Source: Burkholderiaceae bacterium
GTDB lineage: Bacteria > Pseudomonadota > Gammaproteobacteria > Burkholderiales > Burkholderiaceae
DNA length: 20,858 nucleotides
NCBI GenBank assembly: GCA_021166835.1
Contig: JAJPEN010000056.1
Location: 1 to 20,858 of the forward strand
Direction: 5' to 3'
Positions 1 to 8,330 of the stretch are shown here, piece after piece. Position 1 is the stretch's first letter. Every line of letters begins with the position of its first letter. The notes beneath the pieces are model-generated. The model worked only from the letters and a program-made list of their open reading frames with translations, was not told the DNA's origin and ran no database searches. Both the position numbers and the translations under genes were made by a program.

Positions 1-61
1 GGCTGCTGCCGAGGAGGGCTGCAAGCATTCCGATCGAGGCGAGAAATGCGGTCGATTGCAT
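1..61 (-). CDS. Start of an exported protein gene, cut by the window edge
   Basis: Reading leftward from an ATG at 61-59, 20 codons are open to the window edge. They give a short polar start followed by an Ala/Leu-rich hydrophobic stretch (MQSTAFLASIGMLAALLGSS), which looks like the beginning of a Sec signal peptide. The start is supported by an AAAGGAG ribosome binding site at 74-68, six bases upstream of the ATG. The mature protein lies outside the window, so its function cannot be told. The upstream region is shared with the VOC remnant on the other strand. Confidence 0.65.
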   Translation of the reverse strand, partial: MQSTAFLASIGMLAALLGSS

Positions 62-129
62 GATGAACTCCTTTGCGCGGAACTCCAGTCGATGGCGACT
101 GTGCTTGCAGTGTGCGCACGTGAAGTTGA

Positions 130-297
130 ATCGATGCTGAATCCCAGACGGAACCCGAGACGCAGTTCTATGGCGACCGCAGCTATCGGGCGCGCGATCC
201 GGAAGGGCACATCTGGACTTTCGCGCAGACCGTCCAGCAAGTGGCGCCGGAGGATTGGGACAGGAAGACGGGCCTGAAGACCCGAGTCTGGCCCTGA
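130..297 (+). pseudogene. C-terminal remnant of a VOC (glyoxalase/bleomycin-resistance-like) protein
   Basis: From 130 to the TGA at 295-297 one frame reads as the end of a VOC-superfamily protein. It contains FYGDRSYRARDPEGHIWTFA followed by a tail through APEDW. The D-P-E-G-H-x-W segment is the typical last beta strand of this fold, with the Glu/His region that usually supplies metal ligands. Two in-frame stops (121-123 and 127-129) close the frame just upstream, and no start codon or ribosome binding site precedes it. Only about 55 residues of an expected 120-150 remain. The upstream sequence belongs instead to the leader of the leftward exported-protein gene, so the front half was probably deleted. 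A sequencing frameshift is less likely, because I see no VOC-like N-terminus in the other two frames. Confidence 0.6.
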
Positions 298-318
298 ACC
301 CGAAGATCGAGAACGAGC

Positions 319-798
319 TCAGCCCCGTTGGGCCGCTTCGATCGCAGCGATGTCGATCTTCTTCATCTGCATCATCGCGTCGAAGGCGCGCCGGGCCGCG
401 GCGGGATCGGGGTCGGCGATTGCGTCCGTGAGGGCCCGCGGCGTGATCTGCCACGACAGGCCCCATTTGTCCTTGCACCAGCCGCAAACGCTTTCCTCAC
501 CGCCGTTGTCGATGATCGCGTTCCACAGGCGATCGGTTTCGGCCTGGTCGTCGGTTGCGACCTGGAAAGAGAAAGCCTCGGTGTGGCGGAATTCCGGGCC
601 ACCGTTCAGGCCGAGGCAGGGAATGCCGATGACGGTGAATTCGACCGTCAGGATGTCGCCCTGCTTGCCGGCGGGGTAGTCGCCGGGCGCCCGAAGGACG
701 GCTCCCACGGCGCTGTCCGGAAACGTCTCGGCGTAGAACTGCGCTGCCTCCAGCGCGGTGCCGTCGTACCAGAGACAGATCGTGTTCTTGCTGACCAT
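319..798 (-). CDS. VOC family protein (PhnB / 3-demethylubiquinone-methyltransferase-like domain)
   Basis: This gene encodes 159 residues of the VOC fold in its PhnB-like form, related to proteins annotated as 3-demethylubiquinone-9 3-methyltransferase. Recognisable parts are the opening LWYDGTALEAAQFYAETFPDS (residues about 9-29, paired strand and helix), the GGPEFRHTEAFSF segment near residues 66-78, and GWCKDKWGLSWQITP (106-120), typical of the second half of this family. Length fits a complete single-domain protein. I chose the ATG at 798, which has AGGGA just upstream. An ATG 15 bases further out (813) lacks a binding site. Substrate is unknown: despite the family name these proteins have not been shown to methylate ubiquinone. 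It runs convergent to the VOC remnant at 130-297, so two members of this superfamily lie tail to tail. Confidence 0.88.
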   Translation of the reverse strand: MVSKNTICLWYDGTALEAAQFYAETFPDSAVGAVLRAPGDYPAGKQGDILTVEFTVIGIPCLGLNGGPEFRHTEAFSFQVATDDQAETDRLWNAIIDNGGEESVCGWCKDKWGLSWQITPRALTDAIADPDPAAARRAFDAMMQMKKIDIAAIEAAQRG

Positions 799-927
799 TT
801 TCCCTGAGTCCATTCGAAGTGCCGGCCGACTGCCACCTTGCCACCGGCTTCGAGGCGCTCCGCGACAAGCCCCTTCTTGCGGCTCAACCTCACGGTTGCA
901 CGGATTCGTTCCTGTCCGACGACGGTT

Positions 928-1026
928 TCAGCCGGTGAAGCGGACGCCCGCGCGCGATGCCAACGCGTCGAGGTTCCGGTCGAACGTCCACAGGGACGCG
1001 TCCGGCGTGAGAAGGGTGGCTGCCTG
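928..1026 (-). pseudogene. C-terminal remnant of a PIN-domain (VapC-like) protein
   Basis: On the minus strand, between an in-frame stop at 1029-1027 and the TGA at 930-928, the frame reads ATLLTPDASLWTFDRNLDAL, then ASRAGVRFTG. The pattern of T-x-D-x-x-L-W-T-x-D-x-x-L-x-x-x-A-x-x-x-G-V is characteristic of the last conserved part of PIN-domain ribonucleases, including an acidic residue of the active site. Only about 32 of the usual 120-140 residues remain and there is no start codon, no ribosome binding site and no antitoxin gene beside it. It therefore looks like a dead toxin remnant. Between it and the VOC gene (799-927) I recognise nothing. The call rests on a short match and should be treated as tentative. 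Confidence 0.45.
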
Positions 1027-1027
1027 T

Positions 1028-1033
1028 TAGCAT
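1028..1033 (+). promoter_or_regulatory. Candidate -10 element of the serine hydrolase gene
   Basis: TAGCAT lies 28 bases before the ATG at 1062 and is followed by CG. The same TAGCATCG octamer occurs upstream of the MGMT-TadA gene (4135-4142) and of acnA (11655-11662), each time in the gene's own orientation. I see no convincing -35 box. Confidence 0.35.
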
Positions 1034-1061
1034 CGGCGCGCCCCTTCCGAACGGCATCTTC

Positions 1062-2261
1062 ATGAAACTCCGCAACATCGCTGTCGCCTTCCTCGTCGCG
1101 CTCGTCGCGGTCGGCGCCGCCGGCTGGCTGAGCCTCGACAAGGAAACGCGCGGCCTGCTGGCGACCTTTCCGACCAACCGCGATCTCCTGTTCTGGACGC
1201 AGCCGCAGCGTGATGCGGCGTTTCGAGCGCTCGATCGGTTGCCGGTGCTGGCGAAGGCGCGCGACGTGCCGGCCGCAGACAAGGTGCTGCCGCTGCCGCC
1301 GGGGCCGCCGCTGAAGCTCGCGCTCGATGTCGACGACTACATGGCCGCACAGCGCAGCGCAGCGCTGCTCATCGTGCACGACGGCAAGCTGCGCCTCGAG
1401 CGCTACGGGCTCGACTTCGACGCGCGCGGCCGCTGGACGAGCTTTTCCGTCGCGAAGTCGATCACTTCCGTGCTGGTGGGTGCGGCGCTTCGCGACGGCT
1501 TCATCCGCAGCATGGACGACAAGGTCAGCGACTACATCCCGGAGATGAAGGGCTCGGCCTACGACGAGGTGAGCATCCGGCAACTGCTGACGATGACTTC
1601 GGGCGTGCGCTGGAACGAGGACTACGCCGATCCCGAATCGGACGTCGCGCGCTTCAACAATCACAAGCCCGAAGACGGCGTCGATGCGCTGGTGAGCTAT
1701 CTGCGGCGGTTGCCGCGCGAAGTGCCTGCGGGCACTCGCTGGCACTACAGCACCGGCGAGACGAATCTCGTCGGCATTCTCCTCGGGCGCGCGATCGGCA
1801 AGCCGCTGGCCGACTATCTGTCGGAGAAGATCTGGAAGCCTGCCGGCATGGAGCAAAAGGCCACGTGGATCCTCAGCCGTACCGGCAACGAGATCAGCGG
1901 CTGCTGCATCCAGGCGGCGGCGCGCGATTACGCGCGCTTCGGGCTCTTCGTGCTGAACGGAGCGCGCGTCGACGGCCGGAGCATCGTTCCCGACGGCTGG
2001 CTGGCCGAAGCGACGACGGCGCGAACGGAGATCGACGTGCCCGAGCGCGGCTACGGCTACCAGTGGTGGACCTACGCCGACGGCAGCTACGCTGCACGGG
2101 GGATCTTCGGGCAGGGCATCTTCATCGACCCGAAGCGCCGCATCGTGATCGTCTCGAATGCGAACTGGAGCGGCGGCGCGCGGGATCCGAAGGCGATGCA
2201 GGCGCGCGACGATTTCCATCGAGTCGTGCAACAGGCGATCGACGACGAGGCGCGACCCTGA
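1062..2261 (+). CDS. Serine hydrolase, beta-lactamase / penicillin-binding protein fold (class C-like)
   Basis: The 399-residue product belongs to the beta-lactamase-related serine hydrolases (PF00144 type), which includes esterases, D-aminopeptidases and class C lactamases. Residues 5-24 form a hydrophobic signal peptide or anchor after a basic start, so the catalytic domain should lie in the periplasm. The catalytic SxxK motif is S129-V-A-K132, within SFSVAKS. The second motif is Y229-S-T, where true class C lactamases have Y-x-N. The block LLTMTSGVRWNEDYADPESD (175-194) and the later GYGYQWWTY are typical of this family and argue for an esterase- or peptidase-like enzyme rather than drug resistance. 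The ribosome binding site is weak. No neighbour points to a substrate. Confidence 0.87.
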   Translation: MKLRNIAVAFLVALVAVGAAGWLSLDKETRGLLATFPTNRDLLFWTQPQRDAAFRALDRLPVLAKARDVPAADKVLPLPPGPPLKLALDVDDYMAAQRSAALLIVHDGKLRLERYGLDFDARGRWTSFSVAKSITSVLVGAALRDGFIRSMDDKVSDYIPEMKGSAYDEVSIRQLLTMTSGVRWNEDYADPESDVARFNNHKPEDGVDALVSYLRRLPREVPAGTRWHYSTGETNLVGILLGRAIGKPLADYLSEKIWKPAGMEQKATWILSRTGNEISGCCIQAAARDYARFGLFVLNGARVDGRSIVPDGWLAEATTARTEIDVPERGYGYQWWTYADGSYAARGIFGQGIFIDPKRRIVIVSNANWSGGARDPKAMQARDDFHRVVQQAIDDEARP

Positions 2262-2340
2262 CCGGAACTGTCTGCGGAAGTGACCCTCGGTCATCCCGGT
2301 AGTGGTCTACTGCTCGGATCTGGCCTCGAGGAGGACGATG

Positions 2341-2550
2341 ATGGCGAAATACTCGATCGGCGATCACGTGAGCTGGAATTCCGAAGCGGGCCGGGTGACC
2401 GGCCGGATCATCCGGATCCATCACGCGGATTTCGATTACAAGGGCCATCGGCGTCGAGCGTCGAAAGACGACCCCCAGTACGAAATCAAGAGCGACAAGA
2501 CGGAGCACGTTGCTGCGCACAAGGAAGCCGCGCTCACGAAGATCGACTGA
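2341..2550 (+). CDS. DUF2945 / HVA1 TUDOR-like small protein
   Basis: This is a 69-residue protein beginning MAKYSIGDHVSWNSEAGRV, then a G-R-I-I-R-I-H strand and the conserved middle part ending D-D-P-Q-Y-E-I-K-S-D-K-T-E-H-V-A-A-H-K. This is the complete pattern of the DUF2945 family (hypervirulence-associated protein, TUDOR-like barrel). Function in bacteria is unknown; the fold suggests binding of a peptide or nucleic acid. GAGGAGGA at 2328-2335 sits five bases before the ATG at 2341. The ATG immediately before it (2338) would be too close to that site. The gene follows the serine hydrolase by 79 bases and may be read from the same transcript. It is convergent with the HTH-alkyltransferase gene. 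Confidence 0.85.
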   Translation: MAKYSIGDHVSWNSEAGRVTGRIIRIHHADFDYKGHRRRASKDDPQYEIKSDKTEHVAAHKEAALTKID

Positions 2551-2571
2551 CGAGACAAGGCACTCATGGGG

Positions 2572-2622
2572 GCTTCGGCAATCGAACTGCCCCGGCGCAT
2601 CCGGTGACTCGTTGCCCGAAGC
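2572..2622. terminator. Long-spaced inverted repeat between convergent genes
   Basis: GCTTCGG (2572-2578) is matched by CCGAAGC (2616-2622). The stem can be extended inward by two pairs (CA with TG) if one base is bulged. The loop is about 30 bases and there is no T tract, so it is a weak candidate for a bidirectional terminator in the 102-base gap between the convergent genes ending at 2550 and 2653. Confidence 0.3.
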
Positions 2623-2652
2623 TGGTAGACGGGGGACTCGGGAGCCGCCGTC

Positions 2653-3579
2653 CTATCCGCCCGAACGAGCCTCGCGCTCCAGCAGCGCCCGCTTGCGTTC
2701 GACTCCCCAGCGGTAGCCCGACAGATCTCCGTCGCGCCGCACCACGCGGTGGCACGGAATGGCCACCGCGATGCGATTCGCCGCGCATGCCTGTCCGACC
2801 GCACGCACCGCGCGCGGGGCGCCGATGCGCTCGGCGATCTGCGCGTAGCTGAGCGTTTCGCCAGGCGGGATCGCGCGCAGCGCCTGCCAGACGCGCTGCT
2901 GGAACGCCGTGCCGCGCACGTCGAGCGGCAGCTCGAGCCCGAGCTGCGGCGCCTCGATGAAGCCGATCACCTGTGCGACGTTGCGCTCGAAGCCGGCATC
3001 GCCGCCCACCAGCCGAGCATGCGGGAACTGGTCCTGCAGTTCGCGTACCAGCGCGTCCGGGTCGTCGCCCAGCAGGATCGCGCATACGCCTCGCTCGCTC
3101 TGCGCGACGGCGATTGCGCCGAGCGAGCACTGTCCGACGGCGAAGCGGATCTCGGTGTCCCGGCCGCCGTCGCGCCACGTGCTCGGCGGCATTCCCAGGA
3201 CGGCGTCGGACGCTTCGTAGAGACGGCTGCTCGAACCGAAGCCGGCGCGGTACATCGCTTCGGTGATCGTCGCGGCCTCGCCCAGCGCGCTGCGCAGGCG
3301 CCGCGCGCGATGCGCGGCGGCATAGGCCTTCGGCGTCAGTCCGGTCGTGGCCTTGAAGACGCGATGGAACCAATGGCGGCTCATTCCGGCATGCGCGGCG
3401 AGCGAGGCGAGGTCGGGCACGACCTCGGCCGCTTCGATGCGCCGGCACGCTTCGGCGATGCACGCGGCACGCCGTGCGTCGAGCGCGCTGTGCCGGTTAC
3501 GGCGGGCGGCAGGTCGCGAATCCGGTGCAGCGCCGGTGCGGCTTGTCGCGGCATGCGATGCGGGCAGGGCGACGTTCAT
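2653..3579 (-). CDS. AraC-type HTH fused to methylated-DNA-protein-cysteine methyltransferase (Ada-like, no zinc domain)
   Basis: The 308-residue product has the Ada layout without its first domain. Residues about 36-138 form the AraC-type double HTH, including LASLAAHAGMSRHWFHRVFK and then AYRAGFGSSSRLYE-like sequence (109-122). Residues 142-222 form the ribonuclease-like alkyltransferase N-domain. Residues 223-305 form the catalytic domain with RAVGQACAAN and the acceptor site P275-C276-H277-R278. The enzyme should move methyl groups from O6-methylguanine onto Cys276 and so inactivate itself. The Cys-rich zinc module that in E. coli Ada senses methylphosphotriesters is absent, and no such sequence exists upstream in any frame. 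The first 32 residues are a basic, disordered-looking lead. The ATG at 3579 has CGGAG nearby; the one at 3606 has none. How DNA binding is regulated without the sensor module is not evident. Confidence 0.92.
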   Translation of the reverse strand: MNVALPASHAATSRTGAAPDSRPAARRNRHSALDARRAACIAEACRRIEAAEVVPDLASLAAHAGMSRHWFHRVFKATTGLTPKAYAAAHRARRLRSALGEAATITEAMYRAGFGSSSRLYEASDAVLGMPPSTWRDGGRDTEIRFAVGQCSLGAIAVAQSERGVCAILLGDDPDALVRELQDQFPHARLVGGDAGFERNVAQVIGFIEAPQLGLELPLDVRGTAFQQRVWQALRAIPPGETLSYAQIAERIGAPRAVRAVGQACAANRIAVAIPCHRVVRRDGDLSGYRWGVERKRALLEREARSGG

Positions 3580-3704
3580 CGTCGACTCCGTGGCTTTTGC
3601 TTCCATGCGACGAAGATAGGACGAATCTCGCGCCCGCGCACTCCGTTTCTTGCGCTCGACGCGCTGCTTCGAATGAGCGGGGGCGATCGGAGTGTGAACA
3701 GGCC

Positions 3705-4064
3705 CTACCGCTTCGCGCCGATCAGCTCGAGCACGGTCTCGGGCGGCCTGCACAGCCGTGTGCCCTTCGGCGAGACGACGATCGGCCGCTCGATCAGGAT
3801 CGGGTTCGCCGCCATCAGGTCGAGCAACTGGTCGTCGCTCCACTTGGCGTCATCCAGCTGCAGCTCGGCATAGGGCGGCGCCTTGCGTCGCAGGATGCTT
3901 CGAACGGGTGCGTGCATCTCGGCGACCAGCCGGGCGAGGGTGTCGCGATCAGGCGGCGTCTTCAGGTACTCGACGATCCGCGGCTCGACCCCGTTCTCCC
4001 GCAGCATTCCCAGCACCTTGCGCGAGGTGCTGCACGACGGATTGTGATAGATGGTGACATTCAT
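3705..4064 (-). CDS. arsC: ArsC-family (glutaredoxin-linked) arsenate reductase-like protein
   Basis: This is a 119-residue thioredoxin-fold protein of the ArsC family. It starts MNVTIYHNPSCSTSRKVL, with the catalytic Cys at position 11 (Cys12 in E. coli ArsC). The arsenate-binding arginines are matched by R59/R60 in RSILRRK, R93 in IERPIVV and R106 in GTRLCRPPE. All key residues are present, so reduction of arsenate to arsenite with glutathione and glutaredoxin is plausible. There is no arsR, arsB or acr3 nearby, so the gene is not in an ars operon. Many such stand-alone genes have uncertain roles. The ATG at 4064 was chosen over one at 4085 because AGGGG sits five bases upstream and the family starts there. 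It is 125 bases upstream of the HTH-alkyltransferase gene on the same strand and divergent from the MGMT-TadA fusion. Confidence 0.9.
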   Translation of the reverse strand: MNVTIYHNPSCSTSRKVLGMLRENGVEPRIVEYLKTPPDRDTLARLVAEMHAPVRSILRRKAPPYAELQLDDAKWSDDQLLDLMAANPILIERPIVVSPKGTRLCRPPETVLELIGAKR

Positions 4065-4134
4065 ATCGACCCCTGCATCATCCATTCGAAAGGCATCGAA
4101 GCATACGGCAACGGGGTCGCCCGCAGGCTGGTGC

Positions 4135-5259
<1,125 letters not shown>

Positions 5260-5347
5260 AGTCCGCCTCGGACCGGGTTCCCCCCTTGCTGCCTCGAGGG
5301 TTCATGGGCGGCCCGAGGGCGCGCCCGGCTTCGAGGAGGAACGATCC

Positions 5348-6466
5348 ATGGCAAGAAATCCCTACGGCAACGGTCGGCGGGGCCCCGATTCCCGCCCGCG
5401 CGACAGCCTGCGACAGTCGGCGTATCCAGATAGATACGCGGACAGATACGCCGCCGAATACCCGCGCGAATACACCGACGACCTCGACGAGGGCCGCTTC
5501 CAGACGCACCCGATGCAGCGCGCGGGAAGCGGCTTTGCGCAGGCTGAACCATCGCGCGGATCGCGCTACGGCTCGCGGGAGTCGAATTACGGCGGGCGGG
5601 AACCGCGCTACGGCGAGGAGCGACGCTACGCAACGGAGTATCCCGCCGCGCGCGGCTACGGCACGCCCGAGTCGCGTTACGGTGCGCAACGCCCGCGCAA
5701 CCGCGGTCCACGCAACTGGCAGCGTTCGGACGAGCGCATCCGCGAGGACGTCTGCGAACGGCTGGCCGCGCTCGACGACGTCGACGTCTCGGATGTCAGC
5801 GTTGCCGTCGAGCAGGGCAACGTGCGCCTGACCGGCAGCGTGGTCCAGCGCGGCGACAAGCATCGCATCGAGGACGTGGCGGACGACTGCGCGGGCGTGC
5901 GCGAGGTCGACAACCAGATCCGCGTGCGTCGGGACGACGCGCGCAGCCCGGGCGGCTTCTGGGGGCATCTGTTCGGCTTCGAGTCGGGTACGAAGGCACG
6001 CGACGTGATGACGCGCGAGCCGATCACGGTGTCGCCGGACGACACCGTGCAGCACGCCGCGCAGATCATGAAGGACGCGGACGTCGGCTCGGTGCCGGTG
6101 TGCGACGGCCAGCGCCTGCAGGGCATGGTCACCGATCGCGACATCGCCGTGCGCGTGGTCGCGGCGGGCCTGCCCGCCGACACGACGCAGGCCTCGCAGG
6201 CGATGACCGCCGAGGTGTTCTGGTGCTACGAGGACGACGACATCGCCGACGTTCTCGACAAGATGGGCGAACAGCAGGTGCGCCGCATTCCGGTGGTCGA
6301 TCGCGACCACAAGCTGACCGGAATCGTCTCGCTGGGCGACATGGCGGTGCAGCGCTCGGGCGACCAGGTCGAGGACGCGCTCGAGGAGATCTCGATGCCG
6401 TCGTCGAAGGGAGCGACGAGCGCGGGCCCGACGATGTCGCCGACGGGATCGTCGCAACGCCACTGA
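5348..6466 (+). CDS. BON-CBS-CBS domain protein with Tyr/Arg/Gly-rich N-terminus
   Basis: The 372-residue protein has three parts. Residues 1-125 are low-complexity and rich in Tyr, Arg, Gly and Glu, with recurring R-Y-G, E-Y and Y-G-x-R-E units. Residues about 127-195 form a BON domain, including VAVEQGNVRLTGSV and ADDCAGVREVDNQI. Residues about 216-345 are a pair of CBS domains, with MTREPITVSPDDTV, GMVTDRDIAVR, FWCYEDDDIADVL and GIVSLGDMAVQ. CBS pairs commonly bind adenine nucleotides; BON domains bind phospholipid or act as protein contacts. There is no signal peptide or membrane helix, so a cytoplasmic stress-sensing role is possible but inferred. GAGGAGGA at 5333-5340 is an excellent ribosome binding site seven bases from the ATG. 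It follows the MGMT-TadA gene by 88 bases. Confidence 0.88.
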   Translation: MARNPYGNGRRGPDSRPRDSLRQSAYPDRYADRYAAEYPREYTDDLDEGRFQTHPMQRAGSGFAQAEPSRGSRYGSRESNYGGREPRYGEERRYATEYPAARGYGTPESRYGAQRPRNRGPRNWQRSDERIREDVCERLAALDDVDVSDVSVAVEQGNVRLTGSVVQRGDKHRIEDVADDCAGVREVDNQIRVRRDDARSPGGFWGHLFGFESGTKARDVMTREPITVSPDDTVQHAAQIMKDADVGSVPVCDGQRLQGMVTDRDIAVRVVAAGLPADTTQASQAMTAEVFWCYEDDDIADVLDKMGEQQVRRIPVVDRDHKLTGIVSLGDMAVQRSGDQVEDALEEISMPSSKGATSAGPTMSPTGSSQRH

Positions 6467-6488
6467 GTCCGGCCGCGGGGACAAGAAA

Positions 6489-6604
6489 AGCCCGGCTCGA
6501 TGGCCGGGCTGTCCCGCGAAGCCCGGCGCCGCGGCCGGACTGTGTCACGAAGCCCGGCGCGGCGGCCGGGCCATGCCACGAGGTCCGCCACGGCGGGCGG
6601 ACCT
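6489..6604. terminator. Array of four tandem hairpins between convergent genes
   Basis: Four inverted repeats follow one another with a period of about 31 bases, each with a six-base loop. The stems are 6489-6496/6503-6510 (AGCCCGGC/GCCGGGCT), 6521-6527/6534-6540 (one mismatch), 6552-6558/6565-6571 (perfect GCCCGGC) and 6581-6589/6596-6604 (perfect AGGTCCGCC). The first three share the core GCCCGGC; the fourth has a different sequence with the same geometry. The array fills nearly all of the gap between stop codons at 6466 and 6609 on opposite strands, which fits a bidirectional terminator. There are no T tracts, so it would have to act by structure or by blocking degradation. Confidence 0.7.
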
Positions 6605-6608
6605 GGCG

Positions 6609-7397
6609 CTACTGGATCTTCGCCTTCGCGCGCAGGTCCTGCTGCAGTTGCTGCACGCGCTTGCGCTCCAGTTCCTGCTGGATCTGCGGGCGGACCTGCT
6701 CGAGCGGCGGCGCCTTCGCCTCTCGCACGTCGTCCAGGCGGATGACGTGCCAGCCGAACTGCGATTTCACCGGCTCTTCGGTGTACTTGCCCTTCTCGAG
6801 CTTGACCATCGCGTCGGAGAACTCCTTGACGAAGGTGCCGGGCGTGTTCCAGTCGAGGTCGCCACCGGATTGCGCCGAACCCGGGTCCTTCGATTTCTTC
6901 GCCAGCTCCTCGAACTTCGCGCCCTTCTTCAGCTGCGCGATGATCGCCTTGGCCTCGTCCTCGGTCTCGACCAGGATGTGACTGGGCCGGTATTCCTTCT
7001 CGCCGACCTGCGTCTTGAGCCGGTCGTATTCGGCCTGGATCTCGCCGTCGGTGATCGGGTGCGCCTTCAGGTAATCGCGGATCGTCGCGCGGATCAGGAT
7101 TTCCTGGCGCGCGTTCTCCAGTTGCCTCTGCACGTCGCTGTTGCGAGCCAGGCCCTTCTTCTCGGCCTCCTGGACGAACAGCTCGCGCGCGATCAGCTCG
7201 TCGCGCACCGCTGCGCGCAATTCCGGGGTATCGGGCCGGCCCTGCGCGGCGAGCACCTGGACGAATTCGTCGACCCTTTCCTTGGGAATCGGCTTGTTGT
7301 TGACGATCGCGGCGTTCTGCGCGAAAGCGAACGAAGCGATCGGAAGCAGCACGAGCGCTGCGGTCCGCGCGAGACGCAGCGAACGGTTCCGGTGCAT
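6609..7397 (-). CDS. Periplasmic parvulin-type peptidyl-prolyl isomerase (PpiC/SurA-like)
   Basis: The 262-residue protein has a signal peptide (residues 1-26, ending A-S-F-A-F-A before QNAAIVNN). An N-terminal SurA-like helical part (27-130) follows, then a parvulin domain at about 135-225. The latter shows YRPSHILVETEDEAKAI, the GGDLDW turn and QFGWHVIRLDD, the usual first and last strands of the PpiC fold. The C-terminal 35 residues are a charged helix rich in Gln, Arg and Lys. It should catalyse cis-trans isomerisation of proline bonds and help outer-membrane or periplasmic proteins fold. I chose the ATG at 7397, which has AAGGA six bases upstream and gives a proper signal peptide. It is the last of the leftward genes yciB and bolA-like. 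Confidence 0.92.
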   Translation of the reverse strand: MHRNRSLRLARTAALVLLPIASFAFAQNAAIVNNKPIPKERVDEFVQVLAAQGRPDTPELRAAVRDELIARELFVQEAEKKGLARNSDVQRQLENARQEILIRATIRDYLKAHPITDGEIQAEYDRLKTQVGEKEYRPSHILVETEDEAKAIIAQLKKGAKFEELAKKSKDPGSAQSGGDLDWNTPGTFVKEFSDAMVKLEKGKYTEEPVKSQFGWHVIRLDDVREAKAPPLEQVRPQIQQELERKRVQQLQQDLRAKAKIQ

Positions 7398-7470
7398 AAA
7401 GAATCCTTGTACAGGCATGAAGGATGCGCGGGCTGCGCAGATCGGCGGGACGGCCGCGGGGAAGGGCGGC

Positions 7471-7767
7471 TCAGGCTTCGGCGGAAGAACCGTCGGGTCT
7501 CTCGGTGGGCGTGAGGGCTTCGATCGCGAGCGCGTGAATGCGCTGCGGCATCCAGTCGTGCACGGCATCATACACGAGGCGATGGCGCAGCACGGTGCGC
7601 AGTCCGTCGAAGCGGCCGCTGACGATGCGGACATGGAAATGCCCCGCGCCACCGGCCGCTCCCGCGTGACCGGCATGAAGCGCGCTGTCGTCGCGCAAGG
7701 CGATGTCGGCGTCGGGAAAGGCGCCTGCCAGCCGCTCGCGGATTTCGTCGAGCGTGGGGCGCCTCAT
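7471..7767 (-). CDS. BolA family protein
   Basis: The 98-residue product shows the BolA pattern: a first helix (DEIRERLAGAFP), DDSALHAGHAGA (residues about 26-37), the FHVRIVS strand, and the helix LRHRLVYDAVHDWM followed by IHALAIEAL. BolA proteins bind monothiol glutaredoxins through a shared iron-sulfur cluster, using a conserved histidine; RHRLVYD contains it. Two starts are possible. The ATG at 7767 matches the usual family length but has no clear binding site. A GTG at 7791 overlaps the yciB stop as GTGA and has AGGAAG upstream, adding eight residues. Either way the gene is likely translated right after yciB. It lies 73 bases before the parvulin gene. Confidence 0.9.
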   Translation of the reverse strand: MRRPTLDEIRERLAGAFPDADIALRDDSALHAGHAGAAGGAGHFHVRIVSGRFDGLRTVLRHRLVYDAVHDWMPQRIHALAIEALTPTERPDGSSAEA

Positions 7768-7787
7768 GGGCGTCGGCACGGGCTTCG

Positions 7788-8324
7788 TCACGGGCTTTCT
7801 TCCTGCACGTGGCGCCCGACGTACAGCGCCTGCGCGAGGACGAACGCCAGCGTCAGCCCCGTGGTGCCGAAGAGCTTGAAGTTCACCCAGGTGTCGGTGG
7901 GGAAGCGATAGGCGACGAACAGGTTCAGCGCCGCCATCACGACGAAGAACCCCACCCACAGCAGGTTCAGCCGCGACCAGATCGACTCGGGCAGCGCGAT
8001 CTGCTTTCCCATCGCGGAGCGGATCAGGTTGCGATCGAACAGCAGCTGGGCCGCGCCGAGAACCAGCGCGAACAGGCCGTATAGCACCGTGGGCTTCCAC
8101 TTGATGAAGGTCTCGTCCTGCAGCAGCAGCGTCATGCCGCCGAACAGCACGATGATCGCCAGGCTCGCCCACTGCATTCCCTCGACCCGCTTGCGCCGGG
8201 CGAGAAGCCAGCCGATCTGCCCGATGCTCGCGACGATCGCCACGCCGGTGGCGACGTAGATGTTCGCCGCCTTGTAGGCGACGAAGAACAGGACGACCGG
8301 GAACAGGTCGAAGAGCAGCTTCAT
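7788..8324 (-). CDS. yciB: Inner membrane protein YciB (intracellular septation protein A family)
   Basis: The 178-residue protein is recognisable from its start ([20 protein letters not shown]), the [11 protein letters not shown] segment between helices, the [20 protein letters not shown] block and the [11 protein letters not shown] region near the end. About five hydrophobic segments span the inner membrane. YciB takes part in cell-envelope organisation and division in Gram-negative bacteria; mutants in enteric bacteria have septation or envelope defects. Its stop overlaps a possible GTG start of the BolA-like gene. There is no ribosome binding site before the ATG at 8324, and a TATACT hexamer ends only six bases upstream, suggesting a leaderless message. 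Confidence 0.94.
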   Translation of the reverse strand: MKLLFDLFPVVLFFVAYKAANIYVATGVAIVASIGQIGWLLARRKRVEGMQWASLAIIVLFGGMTLLLQDETFIKWKPTVLYGLFALVLGAAQLLFDRNLIRSAMGKQIALPESIWSRLNLLWVGFFVVMAALNLFVAYRFPTDTWVNFKLFGTTGLTLAFVLAQALYVGRHVQEESP

Positions 8325-8330
8325 GGCGTC

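Noticed and set aside
56..277. A 73-codon frame over the first remnant
   Set aside because: It is out of frame with the VOC tail and its product is Arg/Ser-rich without similarity to a known family.
1062..2261. Calling the serine hydrolase a beta-lactamase resistance gene
   Set aside because: Its second motif is Y-S-T rather than Y-x-N, and its conserved blocks fit the esterase/peptidase branch of the family, so resistance is not supported.
648..2294. A 548-codon leftward frame covering the serine hydrolase
   Set aside because: It mirrors the serine hydrolase gene on the opposite strand and its end falls out of frame inside the VOC gene; no domain is visible.
2611..2652. A tRNA-like stretch (ggtagacggggga...) downstream of the DUF2945 gene
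   Set aside because: It cannot be folded into a cloverleaf and lacks the T-loop sequence GTTCRA at the right place.
3580..3843. A possible missing zinc domain of the Ada-like protein upstream of its start
   Set aside because: The upstream open frame contains no cysteines and overlaps the arsC gene; the protein truly lacks the sensor domain.
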